DNA of 5,400 nucleotides from an uncultured Collinsella sp. GTDB taxonomy: Bacteria > Actinomycetota > Coriobacteriia > Coriobacteriales > Coriobacteriaceae. The translations under genes and the position numbers were made by a program. Shown here in pieces: positions 1-5,050 of this stretch (position 1 is its first letter; every line of letters begins with the position of its first letter). The DNA lies in contig CAAENI010000034.1 of the NCBI GenBank assembly GCA_900757285.1, positions 1-5,400 of the forward strand, written 5' to 3'. The notes below the pieces were generated by a model. That model worked only from the letters and a program-made list of their open reading frames with translations, was not told where the DNA came from and made no database searches.

Positions 1-38
1 CCGCCTATGTGTCGACCGCTTTTCTAGCGCGTCCTCCG

Positions 39-536
39 TCACGCCAGGTAAGAGCGAAGGATGGTGAGCCAGCGTGGGGATTCGAGGTGGATGATGTCGT
101 CGGGGACTCCGGCGGGAGCATGGCCGCCAAAGAGCAGGCCGGCATCTGCCGGATTGATGAGGCGCACGATCCATACGGCGACGACCAGCACGCACAACAC
201 GGTGACCGCAATATCGATACCACGCTTTAGCTTGCTCGATGCCACCTCCTCGCGCACGAATGCGAGCACAAACGCAATCGGCACCACCCAAAACAGCGGA
301 TGGTAGGCAAAGGCCGCCGCAAAATCGAGGCGCAGCGCCGCCAGCCACGACCTCGTCATGCCGCATCCCGGACAGGGAATGCCCGTCATCAATCGAAAAA
401 TGCAGCCAATGTCGAGCAGGTAGAGCGCGAGCCAGGCGACAAAGAGCGCCCCGATGCAAGAAAGGGCGCGGCGAAGGAGCTCCGCCGCGCCCTTATGTCC
501 CTGAGTGTCACTCACGATGCTTTGATCGTTAGGCAC
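39..536 (-). CDS. DUF2752 family membrane protein
   Basis: A small integral membrane protein of 165 residues if it starts at the GTG at 536. Hydrophobic segments lie near residues 28-41, 81-94 and 107-126. The DUF2752 hallmark CPGCGMTR is at 55-62, followed by a His-Pro pair at 79-80, so this family call is secure. The family has no established biochemical role; the paired cysteines could bind metal or be redox active, which is a guess. The start is uncertain. No ATG precedes the first helix. Candidates are TTG at 545, GTG at 536 (its GTGCCTAA overlaps the upstream DUF4234 stop by 8 bases) and GTG at 515. None has a clear Shine-Dalgarno sequence, so translation is probably coupled to the upstream gene. 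I chose 536 for its typical stop/start overlap. A strong hairpin (462-494) encodes residues 15-25. Nothing recognisable follows in bases 1-38. Confidence 0.8.
   Translation of the reverse strand: MPNDQSIVSDTQGHKGAAELLRRALSCIGALFVAWLALYLLDIGCIFRLMTGIPCPGCGMTRSWLAALRLDFAAAFAYHPLFWVVPIAFVLAFVREEVASSKLKRGIDIAVTVLCVLVVAVWIVRLINPADAGLLFGGHAPAGVPDDIIHLESPRWLTILRSYLA
462..494 (-). terminator. Terminator-like hairpin inside the start of the DUF2752 gene
   Basis: A perfect 12-bp stem (AAGGGCGCGGCG at 494-483 paired with CGCCGCGCCCTT at 473-462, minus strand) has a 9-nt loop. It is followed by TCTTGC, a weak and interrupted T run. It starts 34 bases after the DUF4234 stop, where an intrinsic terminator would be expected, yet the DUF2752 reading frame runs through it. 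It may act as a partial terminator or attenuator that lowers DUF2752 expression. The stem is seen directly; termination is inferred and weakened by the poor T tract. Confidence 0.5.
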
Positions 537-942
537 GCGCGCCAAGACGGGTGTTGTACACCGTTGCCAGAGCGTTGGTGTTCTTGATGATGATGTTCAT
601 GGCAAAGATGGAACCAAGGCCGCACAGCAGCACGCCGATGATCTGCCACATAAGAACGGTGGTGCCGTTCTCCTGGAACATCAGACCGTAGCGAGGAGCG
701 TTGGCCTGCAGGCGGTTGCCAATCTTGTAATACCAGTAGTACGCATAGAAACCGCAGGTCACAAACGACAGCAGGATGAATGCTGCCAGACCCGGTGTGG
801 AATCGCCGTCATCCTGGCACATGACATTGATGTCGCGGGCGAGGCAATAGAGGAAGTAATACGAATAGATGCCGCAGGTCACGATGGAAAGCAGGAGCCA
901 GCCGATCACGCTACGGTCGGTCTTAACGGGGCCATAGCCCAT
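529..942 (-). CDS. DUF4234 membrane domain, downstream fragment
   Basis: This 137-residue part follows the amber codon and starts at the only ATG available. The domain is typical DUF4234: two related helical motifs at residues 18-32 and 58-72, each built around SxVTCGxYxYY, are 40 residues apart, and a third hydrophobic segment lies at 97-119 before IKNTNALA. The family is uncharacterised. The ATG at 942 has no Shine-Dalgarno sequence (the bases before it are the CCCGCACCCGCTCCG linker), and it lies 105 bases beyond the amber codon. Independent translation would therefore need reinitiation, readthrough or a different start. I regard it as the body of the interrupted gene. Its stop overlaps the GTG start of the DUF2752 gene, so loss of its translation could also lower DUF2752. 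Confidence 0.6.
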   Translation of the reverse strand: MGYGPVKTDRSVIGWLLLSIVTCGIYSYYFLYCLARDINVMCQDDGDSTPGLAAFILLSFVTCGFYAYYWYYKIGNRLQANAPRYGLMFQENGTTVLMWQIIGVLLCGLGSIFAMNIIIKNTNALATVYNTRLGARA

Positions 943-972
943 CGGAGCGGGTGCGGGCTGCTGGGCGTACTG

Positions 973-1008
973 GCCGGTGTACTGCTGCTGGCCGGTGTAC
1001 TGCTGCTG
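973..1008. repeat. Two tandem copies of an 18-base linker unit
   Basis: The unit gccggtgtactgctgctg occurs twice back to back with no mismatch, at 973-990 and 991-1008. A partial third copy (gtactg) lies at 967-972. On the coding strand it encodes QQQYTG repeats in the flexible linker between zinc ribbon and DUF4234 domain. Being in multiples of three, copy-number changes would keep the frame. Confidence 0.85.
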
Positions 1009-1047
1009 AGGCTGGGGCGCAGGCGGAATAGCCTGGGCCGGAGCGGG

Positions 1048-1167
1048 CTAGGGTTGAGGCGCGGGCTGCGGGGCCGGAGCGGCAGAAGCGGTACCAACGG
1101 CGGATCCGCAAACAGGGCAGAATTTGGCATCATCCGAAATGGGAGAACCACAAGTAGGACAGAACAT
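1048..1167 (-). CDS. Zinc-ribbon peptide, 39 residues, made if the amber codon is read
   Basis: If the TAG at 1048-1050 stops translation, the only product with a good ribosome site is this 39-residue peptide. It is one treble-clef-like zinc ribbon, with CPTCG at 3-7 and CPVCG at 17-21, plus a short Ala/Pro/Gln tail. It would have no membrane anchor. It is most likely the cut-off head of the zinc-ribbon DUF4234 protein rather than a designed small protein. The closely similar ribbon at the start of the neighbouring gene is still joined to its membrane domain, which supports this reading. Confidence 0.4.
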   Translation of the reverse strand: MFCPTCGSPISDDAKFCPVCGSAVGTASAAPAPQPAPQP

Positions 1168-1185
1168 AACCCTCTCCTTTTCCTA

Positions 1186-1200
1186 AGGCGCTGGACGCCT
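1186..1200 (-). other. Small hairpin just upstream of the zinc-ribbon DUF4234 ribosome site
   Basis: AGGCG and CGCCT form a 5-bp stem around a 5-base loop, six bases upstream of the AAAGGAG ribosome site at 1180-1174. If it lies in the leader RNA it could stabilise the 5' end. A stem this short may also occur by chance. Confidence 0.25.
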
Positions 1201-1242
1201 CTAAACCTTACACGTCTATGTTCTCAACAATAGCCGCGACGT

Positions 1243-1254
1243 TGTTGCGCAACA
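1243..1254. promoter_or_regulatory. 12-bp perfect palindrome, possible operator
   Basis: TGTTGCGCAACA is a perfect 12-bp inverted repeat. It lies in the 152-base gap between the terminator of the DUF4013-like gene and the start of the interrupted zinc-ribbon gene, 76 bases before that ATG. A second inverted repeat, AATTTC-CGA-GAAATT, lies at 1261-1275. Position and symmetry fit a binding site for a dimeric regulator, but no regulator is encoded in the window and I could not place a convincing promoter around it. Confidence 0.3.
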
Positions 1255-1319
1255 TTGACCAATTTCCGAGAAATTTTGCTGCAACCATTTTCCCAGGCAT
1301 TTTCTTGCTTTCGCAGTAG

Positions 1320-1355
1320 AAAAAGGCACCCCGGGCTCAGTTGCCCAGGGCGCCT
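1320..1355 (-). terminator. Intrinsic terminator of the zinc-ribbon DUF4013-like gene
   Basis: Read on the minus strand, AGGCGCCCTGGGC (1355-1343) pairs with GCCCGGGGTGCCT (1336-1324) around a 6-base loop. It gives a 13-bp stem with two G-U pairs and then a run of T residues (1324-1320). The stem begins 7 bases after the TAG at 1363. The G-U pairs close only on the minus-strand transcript, so it works in that direction. Confidence 0.88.
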
Positions 1356-1362
1356 CGACCGA

Positions 1363-2727
1363 CTATTCGGTTTGATTGTTTTCGGCAGCAGGATTATCGC
1401 CCGGCTCATCCGCCGGCGTGGCAACGGCATTCCAATCGGGCTCCGCGGGAGTCGCCTCGGGCGCCGGTGCAGGTGCAGGCGCGGGTGCCGCGGCAGGTGC
1501 AGGTGCAGGTGCGGGTGCAGCGCCAGCGGCCATGGGATTGAAGCCCGCAGGCGCAGGCTTCTTCTCACCCGGAAGCACAAACGTCAGAACATCGTCGGTA
1601 TCCTCGTCGGACCACTCGCTGGCATGGCGTGCTGCCCAATAGCCAACGGCGCGATACTTGAGCATCTTGCCAAACACATTCAGGAACACTGTGACAAAGG
1701 CAACAATCATCAAGAACAGGATGAGCGTGATGCCGCCGCCCTCGATGATTGCCGCGATACCCGACGGGCGAGAATAGTAGCCGTAATAGCCGTAGCTGGT
1801 AATTCCCAGCGCGGCGATAAAGCCAAAGATGGCAGTGAAGACCCACGTGATGATGTTCGACACGATGCCCGTCAAAAACTCGGGGAGAATCGATGCGCAG
1901 AACAACTTGCCCAGGTTGGCCTTATAGGACTTCCAAACCTTCTCAAGCGAAAAAGCGCTCTCGACGCGACCAACGACCGCAAAGTGCATCACAGCGGCAT
2001 CGCCAAACATCTTAAACAGGACGCCCAGCACCAGCGAAACGATCACAGCAAAGACGAGCAGGCCCATCGATCCAACAAGCGCGCCCTCGAGACCGCGCGA
2101 CCCGTAAAAATAGTACGAACCGACAGTGCCGATCACAGCACTCTCGATGGCCGAGAAGACCACGCCGATCACCGGGATAATGGCAACGAGCTCGAGCACG
2201 CCGGTAATGACGGACGAGAAAATGCCCAGGCCAAACGAGGTCGAGCGCAGCAGTGGGCGCTCCATGCCGTTATCGTTCTTAGACGACAAGTCGCGGCCCC
2301 ATTCGATACCAAAGCCAGCGCCGCACACGCTTGCTACGTAAGCGAGCAAAAAGCCAATGGCCGCTGCAATGCCGCCGATAACCGGGATAAAGAGCACCAG
2401 CACCGACGCGACGCAAATGAGCGCCGGCAAAAATGCAATCTGGCATACGCGAACCAAGGCGCCAGGAACCTTGAACATGTCGTTGAAGGCCTGAGCCATG
2501 CAACCCTTGGGCACGTTCATCGCCGGCTGGGGCGCAACGAACGGCTGAGGCTGAGGTTGGACAAACGGCTGGCCCTGCGGTTGGGGCTGGGGCTGAGGCT
2601 GCGGTTGGGGCTGGTCCTGCGGGACAGAACCGGCAGCGGCATGGGGGGCCTCGGTATTAGGAGCACCGCACACGCCGCAGAACTTGTCGTTATCACCCAT
2701 AGGGGCGCCACACTGCGAACAGAACAT
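1363..2727 (-). CDS. Zinc-ribbon multi-pass membrane protein, DUF4013-like
   Basis: The protein has 454 residues. An N-terminal zinc ribbon has cysteines at 3, 6, 17 and 20. A linker follows with a Gln-Pro run at about 39-51, and a large membrane region spans about 85-380 with six to eight hydrophobic segments. A charged stretch (SEWSDEDTDD) and an Ala-Pro repeat tail at about 400-425 end it. Two similar hydrophobic hairpins contain IPVIG. The later AFSLEKVWKSYKANLGK segment resembles the DUF4013 pattern of amphipathic helix, then hydrophobic segment; this assignment is moderate. A Tyr-rich loop (YGYYGYYSR) lies late in the membrane part. I chose ATG 2727 because GAAGGG at 2742-2737 is nine bases upstream, whereas ATG 2736 would sit directly against it; an open frame extends to 2790 but looks non-coding. 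It is a single gene with its own terminator. Function is unknown; a zinc-ribbon membrane protein could sense, scaffold or insert proteins. Confidence 0.85.
   Translation of the reverse strand: MFCSQCGAPMGDNDKFCGVCGAPNTEAPHAAAGSVPQDQPQPQPQPQPQPQGQPFVQPQPQPFVAPQPAMNVPKGCMAQAFNDMFKVPGALVRVCQIAFLPALICVASVLVLFIPVIGGIAAAIGFLLAYVASVCGAGFGIEWGRDLSSKNDNGMERPLLRSTSFGLGIFSSVITGVLELVAIIPVIGVVFSAIESAVIGTVGSYYFYGSRGLEGALVGSMGLLVFAVIVSLVLGVLFKMFGDAAVMHFAVVGRVESAFSLEKVWKSYKANLGKLFCASILPEFLTGIVSNIITWVFTAIFGFIAALGITSYGYYGYYSRPSGIAAIIEGGGITLILFLMIVAFVTVFLNVFGKMLKYRAVGYWAARHASEWSDEDTDDVLTFVLPGEKKPAPAGFNPMAAGAAPAPAPAPAAAPAPAPAPAPEATPAEPDWNAVATPADEPGDNPAAENNQTE
1453..1530. repeat. Ala-Pro codon repeat (GGTGCA-type hexamers)
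   Basis: Degenerate tandem hexamers such as ggtgca and gcgggt encode the Ala-Pro tail of the DUF4013-like protein, residues about 400-425. Such a chain is likely extended and flexible. The near-identical units could expand or contract by slippage in whole dipeptide steps. Confidence 0.7.
2575..2613. repeat. Gln-Pro codon repeat (GGCTGG-type hexamers)
   Basis: Degenerate hexamers (ggctgg, ggctga, ggttgg) encode an uninterrupted Gln-Pro run in the linker between zinc ribbon and membrane domain, residues 39-51. Related QP copies continue to about residue 68. It probably forms a stiff extended spacer. Confidence 0.7.
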
Positions 2728-2877
2728 CGAAATCATCCCTTCGTATCTAGAGCGAATCACCTGGATCGCAAACGATGTCTTTCGCATCATTATCGCCTAA
2801 TGTGGGGGCAAATACTCCAAGATGACCGATTTGCAGCGTAGGCGGCTTTATTCAATGATTCGAAGGGTGCATCCGCG

Positions 2878-3900
2878 CTAGTTCGTGCCGCGGAAGCCCT
2901 TGCCCACGATCTCGGAACTGTCGACGATCGTGATAAAGGCACCCGGATCGATATCGCGGACATAGCGGCGCAGCTGCACGGCTTCGCGACGGCTCAGCAC
3001 GCTCATGATCACCGTAACGCACTTGCCCGAGAAAGCACCGTAGCCGCGGCTGATCGTCGCCGTACGGTTGAGATGCTTGACGATAAACTCCTCGACTTTG
3101 CGCGGCTCGGAACAAATGACGGTACAGACTTTGCGCAAGTGAATGCTCTCGATGGCTTTGTCGACCACGAGCGTCTTGGCAAACAGACCGAGCACGCAGT
3201 ACAGGCCAACGCGCGGACCGTACAAAAAGGCCGCGATGGTCACGATGCCGATATCGACCAGCAGCAAGGCGCGTCCAATCTCGAGCGTCGTGCGGCGCTT
3301 AAGGATCATGGCAAGAATGTCGGTACCGCCCGTCGAGGCGCCAATGTCAAAGACGATGGCGCTGCCGAGTGCCGGCAAAATGACAGCAAAGCATAAGTCG
3401 AGCCACATATCGCCCGTCATCGAAACATCCGTCGGGATGAAGAGCTCAAACAGCGAGACGTAGGCAGAAAGAGCAAAGGAGGCAAAGACACTCCAAAGAA
3501 TCGCCTTGCGATCCAAGAAGATGAAGCCCAGGACGACCAGGACCGCATTGATGATCCACATAAAGACGCCGACGGGCAGGGTCGGGAACAGTGTGGACAG
3601 AATGACCGACACGCCCGAGGTGCCGCCGAAGGCAAAGTGATTGGGCGTTTTGAACGCCACGATGGCAAAGGCCGTGAGGATCAGGCCCAGGTTGAGTTCG
3701 CCAAAGAAGCGTAAGAAGCCCGGCTCCTGGCTACGCTTGCGACCGGCACGCTCGCCTTGCTCGATAACATCGCGATCGACCACGCTCTCCATCGGTACCA
3801 CGGGAGGACGGTGCACCTCCTCGGCAGCGCGCGATGCCGCCTCCGCTGCAGCGGCCTCGATTGCCCATGCCTTACTTTCTGTCTCGTGCACGTCGGCCAT
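2878..3900 (-). CDS. YitT family membrane protein with C-terminal DUF2179 domain
   Basis: The protein has 340 residues. Residues 1-60 form a polar arm rich in Ala, Glu and Arg. The YitT membrane region spans about 68-255, with hallmark FGGTSGVSVIL at 91-101, GASTGGTDILAMIL at 187-200 and GLYCVLGLF at 232-240. The C-terminal DUF2179 domain spans about 257-336, with ISRGYGAFSG at 283-292, IDPGAF at 317-322 and a final GKGF at 333-336. Family members are usually about 280-290 residues, so the arm is the extra part. The family is common in bacteria; its substrate is not established. The soluble DUF2179 end probably sits in the cytoplasm. ATG 3900 is preceded by GAAGGG at 3914-3909, eight bases away, and the arm stays open from there, so I accept it. 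It appears to be a single-gene unit: the upstream operon ends in a terminator, and 150 bases separate it from the next start. I see no clear terminator after its stop. Confidence 0.93.
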   Translation of the reverse strand: MADVHETESKAWAIEAAAAEAASRAAEEVHRPPVVPMESVVDRDVIEQGERAGRKRSQEPGFLRFFGELNLGLILTAFAIVAFKTPNHFAFGGTSGVSVILSTLFPTLPVGVFMWIINAVLVVLGFIFLDRKAILWSVFASFALSAYVSLFELFIPTDVSMTGDMWLDLCFAVILPALGSAIVFDIGASTGGTDILAMILKRRTTLEIGRALLLVDIGIVTIAAFLYGPRVGLYCVLGLFAKTLVVDKAIESIHLRKVCTVICSEPRKVEEFIVKHLNRTATISRGYGAFSGKCVTVIMSVLSRREAVQLRRYVRDIDPGAFITIVDSSEIVGKGFRGTN

Positions 3901-4016
3901 TACGGCAACCCTTCGTTAACAATTTGGAAACAATGCGCCCATTAGGGTAACGCGGAACACAACGATTGCAACCCTTAGTTAGACGAGCGGTACGCCTGCA
4001 TCGGGGGCATACAAAT
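3901..4016 (-). other. Upstream region of the YitT gene
   Basis: This gap between the Asp23-operon terminator and the YitT start must hold the YitT promoter if the terminator works. It contains a ribosome site, GAAGGG at 3914-3909. A 9-base direct repeat (gcaaccctt) at 3905-3913 and 3968-3976 has one copy overlapping the ribosome site. I could not find a convincing -35/-10 pair. Confidence 0.4.
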
Positions 4017-4056
4017 AAACGGCCGGTCGCGCTTTTGCCTGCGCGACCGGCCGTTT
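4017..4056. terminator. Strong intrinsic terminator after the Asp23 operon
   Basis: A perfect 16-bp stem (4017-4032 with 4041-4056) has an 8-base loop. The core is CGGCCGGTCGCGC and both ends are flanked by A on one side and T on the other. On the minus strand the stem ends in CCGTTTATTTG, 50 bases after the asp23 stop. On the plus strand it ends in CCGTTTAACGTTTT, so it could stop transcription both ways. No plus-strand gene runs into it here, so its job is to end the Asp23 operon. Confidence 0.9.
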
Positions 4057-4106
4057 AACGTTTTCGCAGATAGAACCTGCCTAAATAACCATCCTTTTTT
4101 GGTAGG

Positions 4107-4628
4107 CTACTCGTGCTGGCTGGCGTGGTGCTCGTACTCCTCGGGGGTGATAACGTCCTCGATGCGCAGGTTGACGCCTGCCACCTCAAGGCCGGTCATC
4201 GCGGCAAGACGCTCGGTGACGCGCGCCTTAACGTCGTCAAAGATCGCAGGCGCATAGGCACCGTACTCGATGATGACCGAGATGTTGACGACCACGCGAT
4301 TGTCGTCGGTGACCTCGACCGTCACGCCCTTGGTCAGGTTCTCGGCACCAAACTGCTCCTGCACAAAGTGCATGAGGTTGCCCTTCATGCCCAGGACGTG
4401 CGGCACCTCGCGGGTGGCCATGGCGACGATCTTCTCAATCACGCCGTTGGAATAGGTCAGCGAGTCCTCGGACTCGTCCGTCTCCTCGTCATCCTCGTCC
4501 GCCTCGTCTTTGGACTCGGCCTCGACGAGCGCCTCGTCCTCGAGCGTTACGCCCTCCGCCTCGGCGGCGACGGCCTCATTCGCCTCGAGCTCGGTATCGG
4601 CCACATCGACCTTCGTGTTAAAAGCCAT
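4107..4628 (-). CDS. Asp23/Gls24 family envelope stress protein
   Basis: The protein has 173 residues. An acidic arm at about 11-57 is dominated by Glu, Asp and Ala. The Asp23 domain covers about 58-160, beginning with the pattern YSNGVIEKIVAMATREV at 59-75 and ending with the GVNLRIEDV strand at 151-159. Asp23 proteins are abundant cytoplasmic proteins that gather under the membrane, tethered by AmaP in Staphylococcus aureus, and are linked to cell-envelope homeostasis and alkaline stress. No signal peptide or membrane segment is visible, which fits. The start at ATG 4628 has a near-perfect ribosome site, TAAGGAGG at 4640-4633, four bases away, which suggests high expression. It follows the DUF2273 gene by 44 bases and is the last gene before a strong terminator. 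The acidic arm is unusual in charge; it could mediate partner contact, but that is inference. Symbol asp23 is not assigned because the family has several paralogues. Confidence 0.92.
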   Translation of the reverse strand: MAFNTKVDVADTELEANEAVAAEAEGVTLEDEALVEAESKDEADEDDEETDESEDSLTYSNGVIEKIVAMATREVPHVLGMKGNLMHFVQEQFGAENLTKGVTVEVTDDNRVVVNISVIIEYGAYAPAIFDDVKARVTERLAAMTGLEVAGVNLRIEDVITPEEYEHHASQHE

Positions 4629-4664
4629 GGTTCCTCCTTATGCCTGCCGCGGATGCGACAGTCG

Positions 4665-4674
4665 AATACGTATT
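4665..4674. repeat. Short palindrome at the DUF2273 stop codon
   Basis: AATACGTATT is a perfect 10-bp inverted repeat overlapping the TAA stop of the DUF2273 gene. A second small stem pairs GGCCGC with GCGGCC around 7 bases, just inside the coding end (about 4677-4695). Either could affect RNA stability between the two genes, but both are short enough to be chance. Confidence 0.2.
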
Positions 4675-5050
4675 AGCGGCCGCTAAACAGGCGGCCGAAG
4701 AAGTTGACGATACCGTTCTCGCCGTCGCGAATCTGGCCGATTACGGCACCGATCAGCACAAAGAATGCGATGACAAGCGTGTCCCACAGGCCCAACGTAA
4801 GTACCAGCACGGCGATGATAAAGCCTGCCACGGCGCCGAGCGTAGTGTTGGGGTGGCGCACGGCGTAGCTCCAGATAGCAGCGCCCGTACCTTTGATGAG
4901 ACCCATGGCCTCGTCAAAGTCGTTGGCAGCGCTGTCGTGCTGCTCGCCGGCCTCGGGCTTGGTGTCGGCGGACTCGCCTGCCGGCGTAGCGTTCTGATCG
5001 ATCGTCAGGCGCGGCGTGCGGGCGGTCTTGTCTTGGTTGGTATCACTCAC
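4673..5050 (-). CDS. DUF2273 small membrane protein of the Asp23 operon
   Basis: The protein has 125 residues. A polar arm at 1-65 is followed by two membrane helices at about 71-88 and 90-107, separated by a GLWD turn. A GQIRDGENG loop and a basic end, NFFGRLFSGR, complete it. The helical hairpin with G-x-x-x-G-type packing and the loop match DUF2273, which is normally about 60 residues, so the long polar N-terminal arm is extra. DUF2273 genes sit between amaP and asp23 in many Gram-positive bacteria, as here. They are thought to be membrane partners of the Asp23 complex; no precise role is known. I start it at GTG 5050 because GGAGG at 5061-5057 is six bases upstream and its GTGAGTGA overlaps the previous stop by 8 bases. 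A longer frame from 5197 exists but lies over the previous gene. It is co-transcribed with its neighbours. Confidence 0.9.
   Translation of the reverse strand: MSDTNQDKTARTPRLTIDQNATPAGESADTKPEAGEQHDSAANDFDEAMGLIKGTGAAIWSYAVRHPNTTLGAVAGFIIAVLVLTLGLWDTLVIAFFVLIGAVIGQIRDGENGIVNFFGRLFSGR

Larger units (their letters stand above)
529..1167 (-). pseudogene. Zinc-ribbon DUF4234 membrane protein, interrupted by an amber codon
   Basis: A single frame runs from the ATG at 1167 to TAA at 529 (212 codons before the stop) and is open except for one TAG at 1050-1048 (codon 40). The ATG has a strong ribosome site, AAGGAG at 1179-1174, six bases away. Codons 1-25 encode a zinc ribbon with cysteines at 3, 6, 17 and 20. 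Codons 26-75 are a Pro/Ala/Gln linker including two copies of an 18-base unit encoding QQQYTG. The rest is the DUF4234 membrane domain. The TAG sits in a Q-P pattern (PQPAPQP-stop-PAPAQ), so one C-to-T change from CAG explains it. With no other damage, the lesion is recent, a sequencing error, or tolerated. It may be a fresh pseudogene or two separate products. The gene is its own transcription unit, lying after the terminator of the neighbouring zinc-ribbon gene. No function is established. Confidence 0.75.

Noticed and set aside
1..38. Possible next gene after DUF2752, prompted by GGAGG just past its stop
   Set aside because: No ATG, GTG or TTG start follows at a usable distance before the window ends.
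1200..1227. TTGAGA and TTTAGA, 16 bases apart, as a promoter of the zinc-ribbon DUF4234 gene
   Set aside because: The -35 is good but the -10 matches the consensus at only three of six positions. This is not enough to annotate.
2728..2790. Longer N-terminus for the DUF4013-like protein, and GATAAT at 2789-2794 as its -10 box
   Set aside because: The ribosome site fits ATG 2727 and the zinc ribbon starts there. GATAAT resembles a -10, but the nearest -35-like TTGGAG is 20 bases away, too far for a confident promoter.
1255..2841. A 528-codon open frame on the plus strand, longer than the gene opposite it
   Set aside because: It is antisense to the DUF4013-like gene and reads through that gene's terminator and the upstream gap. 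It is rich in Arg, His and Asp with no domain, hydrophobic core or ribosome site. GC-rich codon use explains the lack of stops.
3905..3976. 9-base direct repeat gcaaccctt upstream of YitT as a regulator site
   Set aside because: One copy is largely the ribosome site of the YitT gene, so similarity to the other copy may be chance.
4113..4676. A 187-codon plus-strand open frame opposite asp23
   Set aside because: It mirrors the Asp23 gene, including the GAG/GAC-rich acidic arm read backwards as Leu/Val/Arg. No ribosome site or recognisable domain.
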